DNA from: Bacteroidota bacterium
GTDB taxonomy: Bacteria > Bacteroidota > Bacteroidia > Bacteroidales > Paludibacteraceae
Direction of reading: 5' to 3'
Length of the DNA: 64,000 nucleotides
Assembly: GCA_017860295.1 (NCBI GenBank)
Contig: JAFNAS010000002.1
Span: 186,001 to 250,000 of the forward strand
Made by a program: the position numbers and the translations under genes. The notes under the pieces were generated by a model. It was not told where the DNA came from. It searched no databases and saw only the letters and a program-made list of their open reading frames with translations. Below, in pieces: positions 17,458 to 25,098 of this stretch. Position 1 is the first letter of the stretch; each line of letters opens with the position of its first letter.

Positions 17458-19716
17458 ATGAACAGGCAAAAAATAATTGTAAAAGGAGCGAGAGAGAATA
17501 ACTTAAAAAATGTATCGGTAGAGATACCAAAGCACAAAATAACTGTGTTCACCGGAGTATCGGGTTCGGGTAAATCTTCACTGGTTTTTGATACGATAGC
17601 AGCAGAATCACAAAGAATGCTAAATGAGACATACGATAGCTTTATTCGCCATAGGTTACAACAATATGGGAAACCAGATGTCGATAGCATGAAAAACTTA
17701 TCGGTTGCTGTTATTGTAAATCAAAAAAGAATAGAAGGAAATGCACGTTCAACAGTAGGCACCGTAACGGATATATACTCACTGCTTAGATTGTTGTTCT
17801 CACGAGTTGGAGAACCATTTATAGGACACTCTACCATTTTTTCTTTCAACAATCCCCAAGGTATGTGTTCATGCTGCGAGGGGCTTGGGAAAGTGAGTAC
17901 TGTTGACTTAGAAGAGCTAATAGATAAGAACAAATCTCTAAATGAAGGAGCAATAAGATTTCCGACTTTTGAGGTTGGAGGATGGCGTTGGACTCGTTAT
18001 GCATACTCAGGATTATTTGATAATGATAAGAAAATAAAAAATTATAGTCCTGAAGAGTGGTACAATCTTATTTATGCAGATGGAATTATGTTAAATAATC
18101 CAGACCCACGATTTCCCAAAACATCGATATACGAGGGAGTATTACCTCGTTTTGAACGGTCATTTTTCAAAAAAGAATCAAGAGAGATTGCCGGAAAAAA
18201 TGAATCAAGATATAAAGAAGTTGTAAAACAAGATACCTGTCATGAATGTAATGGCACACGCTTAAATCCAAAGAGTATGTCATGTAAAATCAAAGGAAAA
18301 AATATAGCTGATTGTTGCAATTTTCAGATTGATGATTTGCTTGAATTTATCAACACAATAAATGAAGATTCGGTTGAGCCACTAATAGATGCAATTAAGA
18401 AAAGCCTTCAAAACTTAGTAGCAATAGGACTGGGGTATTTGACCCTGAGCAGGGAGACATCCTCATTATCGGGTGGAGAGTCACAACGGGTAAAACTTGT
18501 TCGACACTTGGGAAGTAGCTTAACTGACCTTATTTATATATTCGATGAACCAAGTATTGGGTTACATCCGGATGATGTACAGAAACTAAATAAGTTATTG
18601 ATAGAACTTCGGGATAAGGGAAATACAGTCTTGATTATCGAGCACGACCCAGATGTAATAGCTATTGCCGATCATGTTGTAGATATGGGAACAGGTGCGG
18701 GTAAAAGTGGTGGAACCATCGTTTATGAAGGAGATATTAAAGGTTTATTGGAAGCAGATACACTCACGGGGAAATATTTGATACATAAAAATCAATTAAA
18801 AATGCAATACAGAGAAAATACAAGCCATCTAACAATCGATAATGCCATGCTCCACAACTTAAAAGATGTATCTATACGAATACCCAGACAAGTATTAACG
18901 GTTATAACAGGTGTGGCAGGTTCAGGTAAAAGCTCGCTTGTAAAATCACTAATAAAAAAGAACAAAGAAATTGTAATGATAGATCAAAGTTCGCTACGTG
19001 GCAGTAAACGGTCAAACATTGCTACTTATACAGGTATATTGGATATAATAAGGATTTTGTATGCCAAACAAAATAAAGTAAAACAATCGCTATTTAGTAG
19101 TAATTCGGACGGAGCTTGTCCTGAATGTAAGGGCTTAGGATTTATATCTACTGACCTTGCATTTCTAGATACAGTTGAAGTCCGTTGCGAACATTGTAAG
19201 GGCAGTGGATTCAAACTGGAAGTCTTGAAATATCGTTTACATGGTAAAAGTATCACAGACATAATGTCAATGACGATTAGCGAAGCACGTATATTTTTTA
19301 AAGAACCGGAAATCGTAAAACCTCTCGAGTTACTTTGTAAAGTTGGACTGGACTATATTACTATAGGTCAATCTTTAAATACATTTTCAGGTGGAGAACG
19401 TCAAAGATTGAAATTAGCCAATGAATTAGGGAAGAAAGGGAATATTTATGTTTTTGATGAACCTACAACAGGTCTTCATGGTTCGGACATATCCAAATTA
19501 ATCAAACTGTTTGATAAACTTGTAGACAATAAGAATACAGTGATAATAATTGAGCATAACATGGATATCATAAGTCAGTCAGATTGGATAATAGACATGG
19601 GCATAGGTGCCGGAAAATATGGTGGCAACGTTATTTTTGAAGGAATACCCAAGGATATTTTGAAAAATCCAACCTCACTCACAGGGAAATACTTGAAAAG
19701 ATATTTAGAATTGTGA
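17458..19716 (+). CDS. UvrA-like ABC ATPase (drug-resistance type UvrA paralogue)
   Basis: 752 residues, about 190 shorter than excinuclease UvrA, so a UvrA2/DrrC-like protein rather than the housekeeping enzyme. Two ABC modules are present: Walker A FTGVSGSGKSSLVFDTIA and TGVAGSGKSSLVKSL, signatures LSGGESQRVKL and FSGGERQRLKL, Walker B YIFDEPSIGLHPDD and YVFDEPTTGLHGSD. The zinc-finger CxxC pairs remain (CSCCEGLGK, CHECNGTRL, CPECKGLGF, CEHCKGSGF). Members of this group are known to protect against DNA-intercalating antibiotics. A drug-inducible role under the divergent HxlR regulator fits, but the ligand is unknown. Confidence 0.85.
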   Translation: MNRQKIIVKGARENNLKNVSVEIPKHKITVFTGVSGSGKSSLVFDTIAAESQRMLNETYDSFIRHRLQQYGKPDVDSMKNLSVAVIVNQKRIEGNARSTVGTVTDIYSLLRLLFSRVGEPFIGHSTIFSFNNPQGMCSCCEGLGKVSTVDLEELIDKNKSLNEGAIRFPTFEVGGWRWTRYAYSGLFDNDKKIKNYSPEEWYNLIYADGIMLNNPDPRFPKTSIYEGVLPRFERSFFKKESREIAGKNESRYKEVVKQDTCHECNGTRLNPKSMSCKIKGKNIADCCNFQIDDLLEFINTINEDSVEPLIDAIKKSLQNLVAIGLGYLTLSRETSSLSGGESQRVKLVRHLGSSLTDLIYIFDEPSIGLHPDDVQKLNKLLIELRDKGNTVLIIEHDPDVIAIADHVVDMGTGAGKSGGTIVYEGDIKGLLEADTLTGKYLIHKNQLKMQYRENTSHLTIDNAMLHNLKDVSIRIPRQVLTVITGVAGSGKSSLVKSLIKKNKEIVMIDQSSLRGSKRSNIATYTGILDIIRILYAKQNKVKQSLFSSNSDGACPECKGLGFISTDLAFLDTVEVRCEHCKGSGFKLEVLKYRLHGKSITDIMSMTISEARIFFKEPEIVKPLELLCKVGLDYITIGQSLNTFSGGERQRLKLANELGKKGNIYVFDEPTTGLHGSDISKLIKLFDKLVDNKNTVIIIEHNMDIISQSDWIIDMGIGAGKYGGNVIFEGIPKDILKNPTSLTGKYLKRYLEL

Positions 19717-19958
19717 TATGAAAAATTTCAATGATGCGTAAATAAATAAGCCAATATTGTCGAAGCAATACCTAAGGATTTTAGCCGCTTTTTGGTCACT
19801 TTGGCACAATTCAACTTAGAAAATTATATTTACAACTAATTGATTATAACATATCAGAAAACATATTAAGGATTCGAAATAGTGATATCTCTGACTCTTA
19901 TGCTAATTTTCCACATAAAACTATGAACCCAAATAGATAATCATCTGTCAAATGTGCT

Positions 19959-20804
19959 ATGAAACAGTTTATTAGTAAGCTAAACAAGGACCTTCACATC
20001 CAATTACAAGCAATTGATTTGGAAGAATCAGATAATATCAGGAAAGCTCAAAAATCTGTAACCTACATAAAGAATGCCTTGACACAACTCAAGGCATTTT
20101 GTGTCCAATATACTTTTACTGACGAAGCCGAAGAAATACATTTTTTCAAAAAATCGAAACCCGAACTCTTCAGTAAACTTATTTACTACGTGAAAATTTT
20201 CAATATCGAGAGTCGCAGGCCAACCGGAAGCCAAGAGATTCAAGAAGATTATCTGAAACATGAGCTTGAAAAACTGACGTTTTTCTTCAGTAACCACTTG
20301 GAATTTTATCAATACCATCGGATGAATTCAACTTACCTGGACGATAGATATTTTGTCAGAGGGAAGGAAGATATTCACCTTTTTCAAGATAGCCTCATGT
20401 TTTACGTTGATCCGGATTTTTCCACAAGCCACGATTTTGCTGTCGCTAAAATCTTGGCACACGACCGTCTCGAGGTTTATCTCAATAGAGAATTGGAAGC
20501 GCTGTCAATTAAAAACTCAAATCCCAATTGGGGACAACTTGGGTATTGTAACAATACGTCACTTCAATGGACAGATAGTAAAACAGCATTAGTCGAATTG
20601 ATTTATGCTTTATATGCCATGGGGTCTATCAACAATGGACGTTCAGAGATCAGAGAATTAGCCGCTTTCTTTGAACAGGCGTTTAATATAAGGCTTTCAG
20701 ATATTTATCGGACTTATCTTGAAATTAAAATCCGATCTACACCAACAAAATTTATTGATTCTCTCAAAACAGCATTGCTTCATAAAATGGAGGAAGATCT
20801 TTAA
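19959..20804 (+). CDS. rteC: RteC-like regulatory protein
   Basis: 281 residues resembling RteC of the Bacteroides conjugative transposon CTnDOT, where it activates excision genes downstream of the RteAB two-component system. Recognisable features are the helical N-terminal half, YQYHRMNSTYLDDRYFVRG in the middle, and a C-terminal HTH-like part (LVELIYALYAMGSINNGRSEIRELAAFFEQAFN). No rteA or rteB gene is in the window, so an external signal or another regulator must act upstream if the protein is active. It is separated from the UvrA-like gene by 242 bases with no obvious content. Confidence 0.82.
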   Translation: MKQFISKLNKDLHIQLQAIDLEESDNIRKAQKSVTYIKNALTQLKAFCVQYTFTDEAEEIHFFKKSKPELFSKLIYYVKIFNIESRRPTGSQEIQEDYLKHELEKLTFFFSNHLEFYQYHRMNSTYLDDRYFVRGKEDIHLFQDSLMFYVDPDFSTSHDFAVAKILAHDRLEVYLNRELEALSIKNSNPNWGQLGYCNNTSLQWTDSKTALVELIYALYAMGSINNGRSEIRELAAFFEQAFNIRLSDIYRTYLEIKIRSTPTKFIDSLKTALLHKMEEDL

Positions 20805-20895
20805 TTGATATTCATATTTTTTCTTCTCCCAATTGGGAATAACTTGTGAATATTATCCACCAAAATCCACCAATTTTGCCAAAACTAATAATCGT

Positions 20896-20950
20896 CTTTG
20901 TTCTTTGCTCTGAACATTGGCACATTAGCATATTTTCAAATTAGCACATT
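20896..20950 (+). repeat. Repetitive leader before the lysozyme gene
   Basis: Contains TTTGTTCTTTGCTCTGAAC followed by GCACATTAGCATATT and a second GCACATTAG. Similar words recur before the next genes: CTCTTTGTTCTTTGATCT at 21507-21523, GGCACATTAACCCATTAGC at 21845-21864, and CTTTATTCTTTGCTCT at 22791-22806. They are shared spacer or leader elements of the module from 20.9 to 22.8 kb. Confidence 0.55.
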
Positions 20951-20955
20951 AGTTT

Positions 20956-21492
20956 ATGGCAAACTTCAAAATTTCACTTCAAAAAACGCTTACCCATGAA
21001 GGAGGTTATGTCAATGACCCCGACGACTTGGGCAAAGAAACCTACAAAGGCATTTCGCGGCCTAACCATAAAAACTGGCAAGGCTGGCCGATTGTTGACA
21101 ACTACAAGAATAAACCGGATTTTCCGGCTTCCCTTGAGAAAAACATGGAACTACAAAAACAGGTTGAACTTTTCTATCTGTATGAATTCTGGCTACCGAT
21201 CAAAGGCGATTTAATCGCTAACCAGACAAATGCCGACTCCATTTTTGATTTCGCGGTCAATGCCGGAGTCAAAATAAGCGTTCAATTGGCACAATCCATA
21301 ATCGGCACTACTGCGGATGGTATTGTAGGAGAACAAACGCTCAAAAAGCTCAACTCATTTGAATTTGGCTATTTCCAACCGGCTTTCACTGTCTCCAAAA
21401 TCACGCACTATATAGCCATTATCAAAAAACGGCCGATATATAAAAAATACCTCTATGGCTGGATTATCCGGGCATTGGAATATCTCAGATAG
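20956..21492 (+). CDS. GH108-type lysozyme with peptidoglycan-binding region
   Basis: 178 residues. The catalytic motif of glycoside hydrolase family 108 is near the N-terminus: TLTHEGGYVNDPDDLGKETYKGIS, with the glutamate of HEGGY as the likely acid. The C-terminal part (ADGIVGEQTLKKLNSF) resembles the PG_binding_3 domain. There is no signal peptide, so export would need a holin or secretion channel. A 63-residue holin-like membrane protein is encoded elsewhere on the element (34900). Such enzymes occur on Bacteroidetes phages and integrative elements, where they may open the wall for DNA transfer or host lysis. It is preceded by repetitive spacer DNA. Confidence 0.82.
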   Translation: MANFKISLQKTLTHEGGYVNDPDDLGKETYKGISRPNHKNWQGWPIVDNYKNKPDFPASLEKNMELQKQVELFYLYEFWLPIKGDLIANQTNADSIFDFAVNAGVKISVQLAQSIIGTTADGIVGEQTLKKLNSFEFGYFQPAFTVSKITHYIAIIKKRPIYKKYLYGWIIRALEYLR

Positions 21493-21562
21493 TCTTTTGT
21501 CTTTACTCTTTGTTCTTTGATCTAATTCGTAAATTGTAAATAATGAAATCGTAAATAGTTGT

Positions 21563-21829
21563 ATGCCTGCACAAATCATTACCACAGACGACCTTCGGGA
21601 GTTCAAAATGGAACTACTCGAAGAAATCACCAAACTATTTGAAAATAGGGGTGAAAACAAAGTAAAGAAATGGTTGAAATCTTCCGAAGTCAGGAAGTTG
21701 CTCAATGTCTCTCCCGGAACATTGCAAACGCTTCGGGTCAACGGCACATTGCCCTCCACCAAAATCGGCGGCACACATTATTTCAATTTCAACGATATTG
21801 AAAAACTTCTTTCTCAAAAAAGGCCTTGA
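21563..21829 (+). CDS. Helix-turn-helix (excisionase-like) DNA-binding protein
   Basis: 88 residues. An N-terminal coiled stretch (TDDLREFKMELLEEITKLFENRG) is followed by a MerR/excisionase-type winged HTH: KWLKSSEVRKLLNVSPGTLQTLRVNGTLPSTKIGGTHYFNFNDIEKLL (parts). This HTH_17 type is common next to integrases of Bacteroidetes elements, where it acts as a recombination directionality factor or regulator. It precedes the regulator-like gene by 46 bases. The role in excision is an inference. Confidence 0.75.
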   Translation: MPAQIITTDDLREFKMELLEEITKLFENRGENKVKKWLKSSEVRKLLNVSPGTLQTLRVNGTLPSTKIGGTHYFNFNDIEKLLSQKRP

Positions 21830-21875
21830 TTTTCATTGGCATATTGGCACATTAACCCATTAGCATATTGATTTT

Positions 21876-22685
21876 ATGAATTACATTCTTCAACTCAGCG
21901 GTTTTTTCCAGCGCGTTGCTTCCGACAAGCACCTCAACCCGACACACGTCAGCCTCTACATGGCTATTTTCCAGTACTGTAATGCCGGACACTTTCAAAA
22001 CCCCGTCTCCATTTCCCGGCAGGAGCTGATGCGCATCAGCAAAATCAGCGCGAAAGCCACCTATCACAAGTGTATCAAAGATCTGCACAACCTCGGATAC
22101 ATCCAGTATATGCCATCCTACAATCCATTCAAGGGTAGCCTTGTTTTCCTGTTCGATTTTCAGTCAGGTGCGAAACAGGTTCTTGTCCAAGACCGTACTA
22201 AAATCGAAACAAGCATTGAACAAGCATTAGTACCTTATATAAACAATATAAACGTTTTAAACGAAAATAATGAGAGTGAAAGCACCCAACCAAAAAATGA
22301 TATTGTGTTGAAAGTATCTAAAAACAGGGTCAAAGTTGTGGAGATAAACGGTGAAAAAGTTTCACCACCAACAGACAAAAATCGGGACAAGCAAATTCCG
22401 AATCGCTTAGCTGCCCAGATTCCTCCAAAACCGGAAGAAGTGCTAAGTTTTTTCTCCGAACAAAACAGTTCTGAAACAGAGGCCAACAAGTTTTACAACT
22501 ACTTTCAAAGCAACGGGTGGAAAATTGGAGGCAAAGCCCCCATGCGCGATTGGCAAGCCGCTGCCCGAAACTGGCTGCTCAACACGCCTCGGTTTTCACC
22601 GCAACCACAGGTTTCGGCACAAAAACAACCCGATCCCGGCAACCTCAACACGGTGGCCGAGAAAAACTATTCCGAACCATTATAA
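21876..22685 (+). CDS. Winged-helix regulator/replication-like protein of mobile elements
   Basis: 269 residues. The first 90 residues are a winged-helix domain (LNPTHVSLYMAIFQYCNAGHFQNPVSISRQELMRISKISAKATYHKCIKDLHNLGYI, in parts), like the N-termini of phage and plasmid replication initiators. The C-terminus has the phrase WKIGGKAPMRDWQAAARNWLLN, seen in replication organisers that work with a DnaC-type loader. The middle is low-complexity and polar. The next gene encodes a DnaC-like ATPase, supporting an initiator-plus-loader pair. No specific family name is certain. Confidence 0.6.
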   Translation: MNYILQLSGFFQRVASDKHLNPTHVSLYMAIFQYCNAGHFQNPVSISRQELMRISKISAKATYHKCIKDLHNLGYIQYMPSYNPFKGSLVFLFDFQSGAKQVLVQDRTKIETSIEQALVPYINNINVLNENNESESTQPKNDIVLKVSKNRVKVVEINGEKVSPPTDKNRDKQIPNRLAAQIPPKPEEVLSFFSEQNSSETEANKFYNYFQSNGWKIGGKAPMRDWQAAARNWLLNTPRFSPQPQVSAQKQPDPGNLNTVAEKNYSEPL

Positions 22686-22825
22686 TTGTTGAACCGGTTC
22701 AAAAACAACTGATAGAATATGCAAAACGTGATCTTGTTAGTGTCTTACTCAAGTCAACTTTTAGTTAACATAAACTACTCTGTTACTTATCTTTATTCTT
22801 TGCTCTATAATCTTTGGCCTGAACA

Positions 22826-23434
22826 ATGAACGATAACCTGTCCATATTACAGACCAAAGGCAAAGAACTGTTCGGTGATCATTTCCAAATAATACCCGAC
22901 GATTACGAAGTAGTTCATAAATTACTCACGTGGTTTTTACAGGACGAAAAGCAAGCCCGGCAGTTCGGGATCAATCTCCACAAAGGCATATTGCTGACCG
23001 GCCCTGTCGGATGTGGAAAAACCAGTCTGATGATACTTATTCGCCTCCTGATTCCACCGCAACAACGCTTCGGGATAAAATCCTGCCGTGAAATCACGTT
23101 CGATTTTATCAAAGACGGTTACGAAGTCATTCAGCGTTACAGCACCTATGCCTACACTAACACGGTTACTCCGTCCAGACCGCACACCCATTGTTTCGAT
23201 GACTTGGGAGCCGAAAACGCACTCAAATATTACGGCAATCAATGCAATGTCATGGGCGAGATACTTCTTTCCCGTTACGACCACTTTATCAACAACCACA
23301 TGATTACCCATGCCACCACCAACCTTTCTGCATCCGAGATCGAAAGCTACTACGGCAACCGTGTCCGATCCCGTATGCGTGAAATGTTCAACCTTATTGC
23401 CTTTGACAGTACTGCCAAGGACAAAAGAAGATGA
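22826..23434 (+). CDS. DnaC/IstB-like P-loop ATPase
   Basis: 202 residues. The Walker A is GILLTGPVGCGKTSLMILI at about residues 50-68, and the Walker B is THCFDDLGAENALKYYG with the DDLG form typical of DnaC/IstB proteins. Sensor 1 is ITHATTNLSASEIESYYG, and the arginine finger region is NRVRSRMREMFN. Proteins of this size and sequence are found in Bacteroidetes mobilisable elements after the winged-helix gene. It probably remodels an initiator-DNA complex or loads the replicative helicase. It is followed by a gene-free structured region of 578 bases. Confidence 0.8.
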   Translation: MNDNLSILQTKGKELFGDHFQIIPDDYEVVHKLLTWFLQDEKQARQFGINLHKGILLTGPVGCGKTSLMILIRLLIPPQQRFGIKSCREITFDFIKDGYEVIQRYSTYAYTNTVTPSRPHTHCFDDLGAENALKYYGNQCNVMGEILLSRYDHFINNHMITHATTNLSASEIESYYGNRVRSRMREMFNLIAFDSTAKDKRR

Positions 23435-24012
23435 AAAATACATTCGCAATCCTTGACAAATTGCGTAGTGGTTTGCAAATTCAAATTCAAGAAAAACACA
23501 ACAAATATGGCAATAAACACCACTCATTGCCAAGTATGTTATACTTTATGTTCTTTATGCGTAAGAGGTAAAATATCAAGTATTCTGTACTATCGACTTG
23601 ACATATTCGTGCTTATTTCTACCGTATATTCAGATAAGGAAAGGATGTGCCGAGAGTAATAAATTGCGACAAATACCAAAAATTGGTATTTATCGCAAAA
23701 AATCACTCCTGTTGGCAGGAATGGATTTGTCAAGTATTTTGCGCCATTTACTTGACATAGCATCATTCTCAGTGTCTCTAAAGTCAAGCCAAATACAAGT
23801 TAAATTGTCCCGTTTTTTTACGTAAAAAACAGGACAAATATTTTACTTATACGATTGCCTCCAATATAAAGGTATATTTTGCTCCAATAATATCCGAAAA
23901 CTAATTATAATTGCAGCCATTTTATAGAATCAACGATAGAATTCCATCTAATTTGTCTTTTTCAATTCAAATTCAAAATAATTCGATAAATTTGCAGCAT
24001 ACTACAAATAAT
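23435..24012. other. Gene-free region with a cluster of inverted repeats
   Basis: No gene that I can support. It contains palindromes: CAAGT/ACTTG arms (23577-23600), the near-perfect hairpin GCGACAAATACCAA/TTGGTATTTATCGC (23666-23696), TCCTG/CAGGA (23708-23719), the perfect 9-bp repeat TGTCAAGTA/TACTTGACA (23728-23757), and a 33-bp imperfect palindrome TTGTCC...GGACAA (23805-23837). A -7 box TAAATTTG at 23987-23994 stands 19 bases before the XRE gene. The CAAGT palindromes may be operators of that XRE protein. The whole could also be an origin of replication or transfer. Confidence 0.6.
23728..23757. repeat. Perfect 9-bp inverted repeat, candidate XRE operator
   Basis: TGTCAAGTA (23728-23736) and TACTTGACA (23749-23757) with a 12-base spacer. 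A degenerate copy with TATCAAGTA and CGACTTGACATA lies 154 bases upstream (23574-23605). Two copies of the same symmetric motif ahead of a helix-turn-helix gene suggest protein binding sites. Confidence 0.5.
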
Positions 24013-24225
24013 ATGCAGATAAAGACAATTAACAGGCTTAAAGCAGTGCTTGCAGAAAAGCAACTAACCAGCAAATGGCTTGCAGGGCAGTTAGGCAAAA
24101 GCCTGACGACTGTATCACGTTGGTGTACAAATGAAACTCAACCATCGCTTGAGATTTTGGTTGAGATTGCTACTATTTTAAAAGTAGATATAAAAGATTT
24201 ATTGGTTTCAACAAATAAAGAATAA
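24013..24225 (+). CDS. XRE-type repressor heading the candidate defence operon
   Basis: 70 residues from the ATG at 24013; the longer frame from 23911 would run through the promoter. It has a classic Cro/C1 HTH: LKAVLAEKQLTSKWLAGQLGKSLTTVSRWCTNETQPSLEILVEIATILKVDIKDLL (parts). The next gene starts three bases after its stop, so it is co-transcribed with the defence genes. Small XRE regulators of this kind restrain restriction or toxic genes until modification is complete. The palindromes upstream are candidate targets. Confidence 0.85.
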   Translation: MQIKTINRLKAVLAEKQLTSKWLAGQLGKSLTTVSRWCTNETQPSLEILVEIATILKVDIKDLLVSTNKE

Positions 24226-24228
24226 AAT

Positions 24229-25098
24229 ATGCGATTTTCAGGGCACGAAACCTTTATATGTAAACAATTCTGGTTAAAGAAAGGATATGACTTCCTTCAA
24301 AACGGAAATAAATTTGGAGATGAGAATGCTGTTGTAGAACTGGGTGTTGGTAAAAACATGGTTTCTGCAATCGGTTTTTGGATGAAAGCCTTTGGCTTAT
24401 GTGATGACAAATGGAACTTAACGGAAATTGCTCATTATATTTTTAGCGAAGAAGGCAAAGATAAATATAATGAAAGTATTGGTACTGCTTGGCTGCTACA
24501 TTATCTCCTAATCAAAGAGCAATATGCCTCCATTTATGATTTATTTTTCAACGGTTTTAGAAAGGCACGTTTTGATTTTACGACTTCTCAACTTCATGGT
24601 TATTTGAAAGTTATTGCTGAACAAGATGGAGTATATAATGAAAACACCATAAAATCAGATATTTCTGTACTACAAAGAATGTATCAGATCCCGGACAATT
24701 CGGATGCTAAATCAGAGCCAGAAGATGTATATTCAAGTATCTTCAATGATCTTCAACTAATAATCAAACTAAAGCATGTTGATAATGAAGGAATAACCGA
24801 AATAAATAGAATTCCAAATCAAAAAAGAGAAAGTCTTCCTTTTGAGATTGTATTATTCTCAATACTTGATAACTATCCAAATGAACAATCGATCAGTTTT
24901 AAAGAACTTGAAGTAGGACATAATGCACCTGGAGTTGTATTTGCCCTGAATAAAACAGGATTGTTTGATATGATAGAAAAAATTACCACAAGTTACAAAA
25001 GCATTAGATTTTCAAGCACTGCCGGTGTTCAGGTACTTCAATTCACATCTCCTATAAGCAAATGGGACGTTTTAAATGACTATTATGTTAAACGCTGA
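24229..25098 (+). CDS. DUF4007 protein, SspB-like candidate of a DNA phosphorothioation system
   Basis: 289 residues beginning MRFSGHETFICKQFWLKKGYDF, the hallmark start of DUF4007 proteins. Further family phrases are VVELGVGKNMVSAIGFWMKAFGL and WLLHYLLIK. As I recall, SspB, the DNA nickase of the SspABCD single-strand phosphorothioation system, belongs to this family. The gene order (DUF4007, large ATPase, PP-loop protein) is that of sspBCD, which supports the identification. It would nick DNA at a short motif so that sulfur can be placed in the backbone. The next gene overlaps its 3' end by 23 bases, indicating translational coupling. Catalytic residues cannot be assigned by eye. Confidence 0.75.
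   Translation: MRFSGHETFICKQFWLKKGYDFLQNGNKFGDENAVVELGVGKNMVSAIGFWMKAFGLCDDKWNLTEIAHYIFSEEGKDKYNESIGTAWLLHYLLIKEQYASIYDLFFNGFRKARFDFTTSQLHGYLKVIAEQDGVYNENTIKSDISVLQRMYQIPDNSDAKSEPEDVYSSIFNDLQLIIKLKHVDNEGITEINRIPNQKRESLPFEIVLFSILDNYPNEQSISFKELEVGHNAPGVVFALNKTGLFDMIEKITTSYKSIRFSSTAGVQVLQFTSPISKWDVLNDYYVKR

Noticed and set aside
17458-19716. Housekeeping excinuclease UvrA
   Set aside because: It is about 190 residues shorter than UvrA, sits on a mobile element, and is divergent to an HxlR regulator; a drug-resistance type paralogue fits better.
22937-23533. 198-codon open frame on the minus strand
   Set aside because: It is antisense to the DnaC-like ATPase whose Walker motifs are intact; no family resemblance.
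23453-23659. 68-codon plus-strand frame with several cysteines
   Set aside because: It crosses the palindromes, has no start context or homologue that I know, and the region looks regulatory.
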